Origin: an uncultured Collinsella sp.
GTDB lineage: Bacteria > Actinomycetota > Coriobacteriia > Coriobacteriales > Coriobacteriaceae
Reading direction: 5' to 3'
NCBI GenBank assembly: GCA_900547855.1
Contig: URIK01000029.1
Coordinates: 1 to 15,699, forward strand
Length of the DNA stretch: 15,699 nt
Part shown: positions 15,661 to 15,699 of the stretch, one piece after another
Layout: every line of letters begins with the position of its first letter
How positions within the stretch are numbered: position 1 is the first letter of the stretch
The notes under the pieces: model-generated
Database searches by the model: none
What the model was told of the DNA's origin: nothing
The model's input: the letters and a program-made list of their open reading frames with translations, nothing else
Made by a program: the position numbers and the translations under genes

Positions 15661-15699
15661 CTGTCTCTTATACACATCTCCGAGCCCACGAGACGCTCA
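15661..15699. other. Illumina Nextera adapter (not genomic)
   Basis: Bases 15661-15679 are the Tn5 mosaic end, 15680-15694 continue the Nextera read-2 adapter, and GCTCA at 15695-15699 equals the first five bases of the reverse-complemented index seen at 9-16. The genome ends at 15660. The leftward start MYKRQ that appears to open the last gene is adapter sequence. Confidence 0.97.

Overview
The window looks like a chromosomal contig from a high-GC member of the Coriobacteriia, most likely Collinsella. This is inferred from strongly C/G-ending codons, the actinobacterial priA-def-fmt-rsmB order with metK close by, and protein style; no database search was possible. Both ends are Illumina Nextera adapter rather than genome (1-50 and 15661-15699). 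The first and last genes are therefore cut by the assembly and not by biology.

Layout from left to right. A leftward L-serine dehydratase gene is truncated at its 3' end (51-854). It is followed by a leftward metK (S-adenosylmethionine synthetase). The metK and gltX genes diverge from a regulatory gap. Rightward run: gltX (glutamyl-tRNA synthetase), a terminator, then priA-def, a second terminator, then fmt-rsmB with an ATGA stop/start overlap. This block serves tRNA charging, replication restart, initiator-tRNA formylation, N-terminal deformylation and 16S rRNA methylation. The remaining genes run leftward: a small FmdB-type zinc-ribbon protein, a 1098-residue GH13-GH77 fusion enzyme, and the C-terminal part of glycogen synthase GlgA. 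The last two form a glycogen/maltodextrin region. GlgA has an unusual tail of about 270 residues rich in Lys, Ala and Thr that resembles histone H1.

The most interesting non-coding signal is that each of the five gene gaps longer than about 140 bp contains a long inverted repeat (878-998, 2563-2679, 7349-7447, 9989-10055, 13953-14084). Their sequences differ but their plan is similar: arms of about 14-27 bp or an imperfect equivalent, around a long centre. They lie beside, and separate from, ordinary terminator hairpins. I see no defence system, prophage, CRISPR array, insertion-sequence transposase, tRNA or rRNA. The best candidates for undescribed biology are the GlgA tail, the intergenic palindromes, and the 13953-14084 element with its mutually exclusive hairpins.
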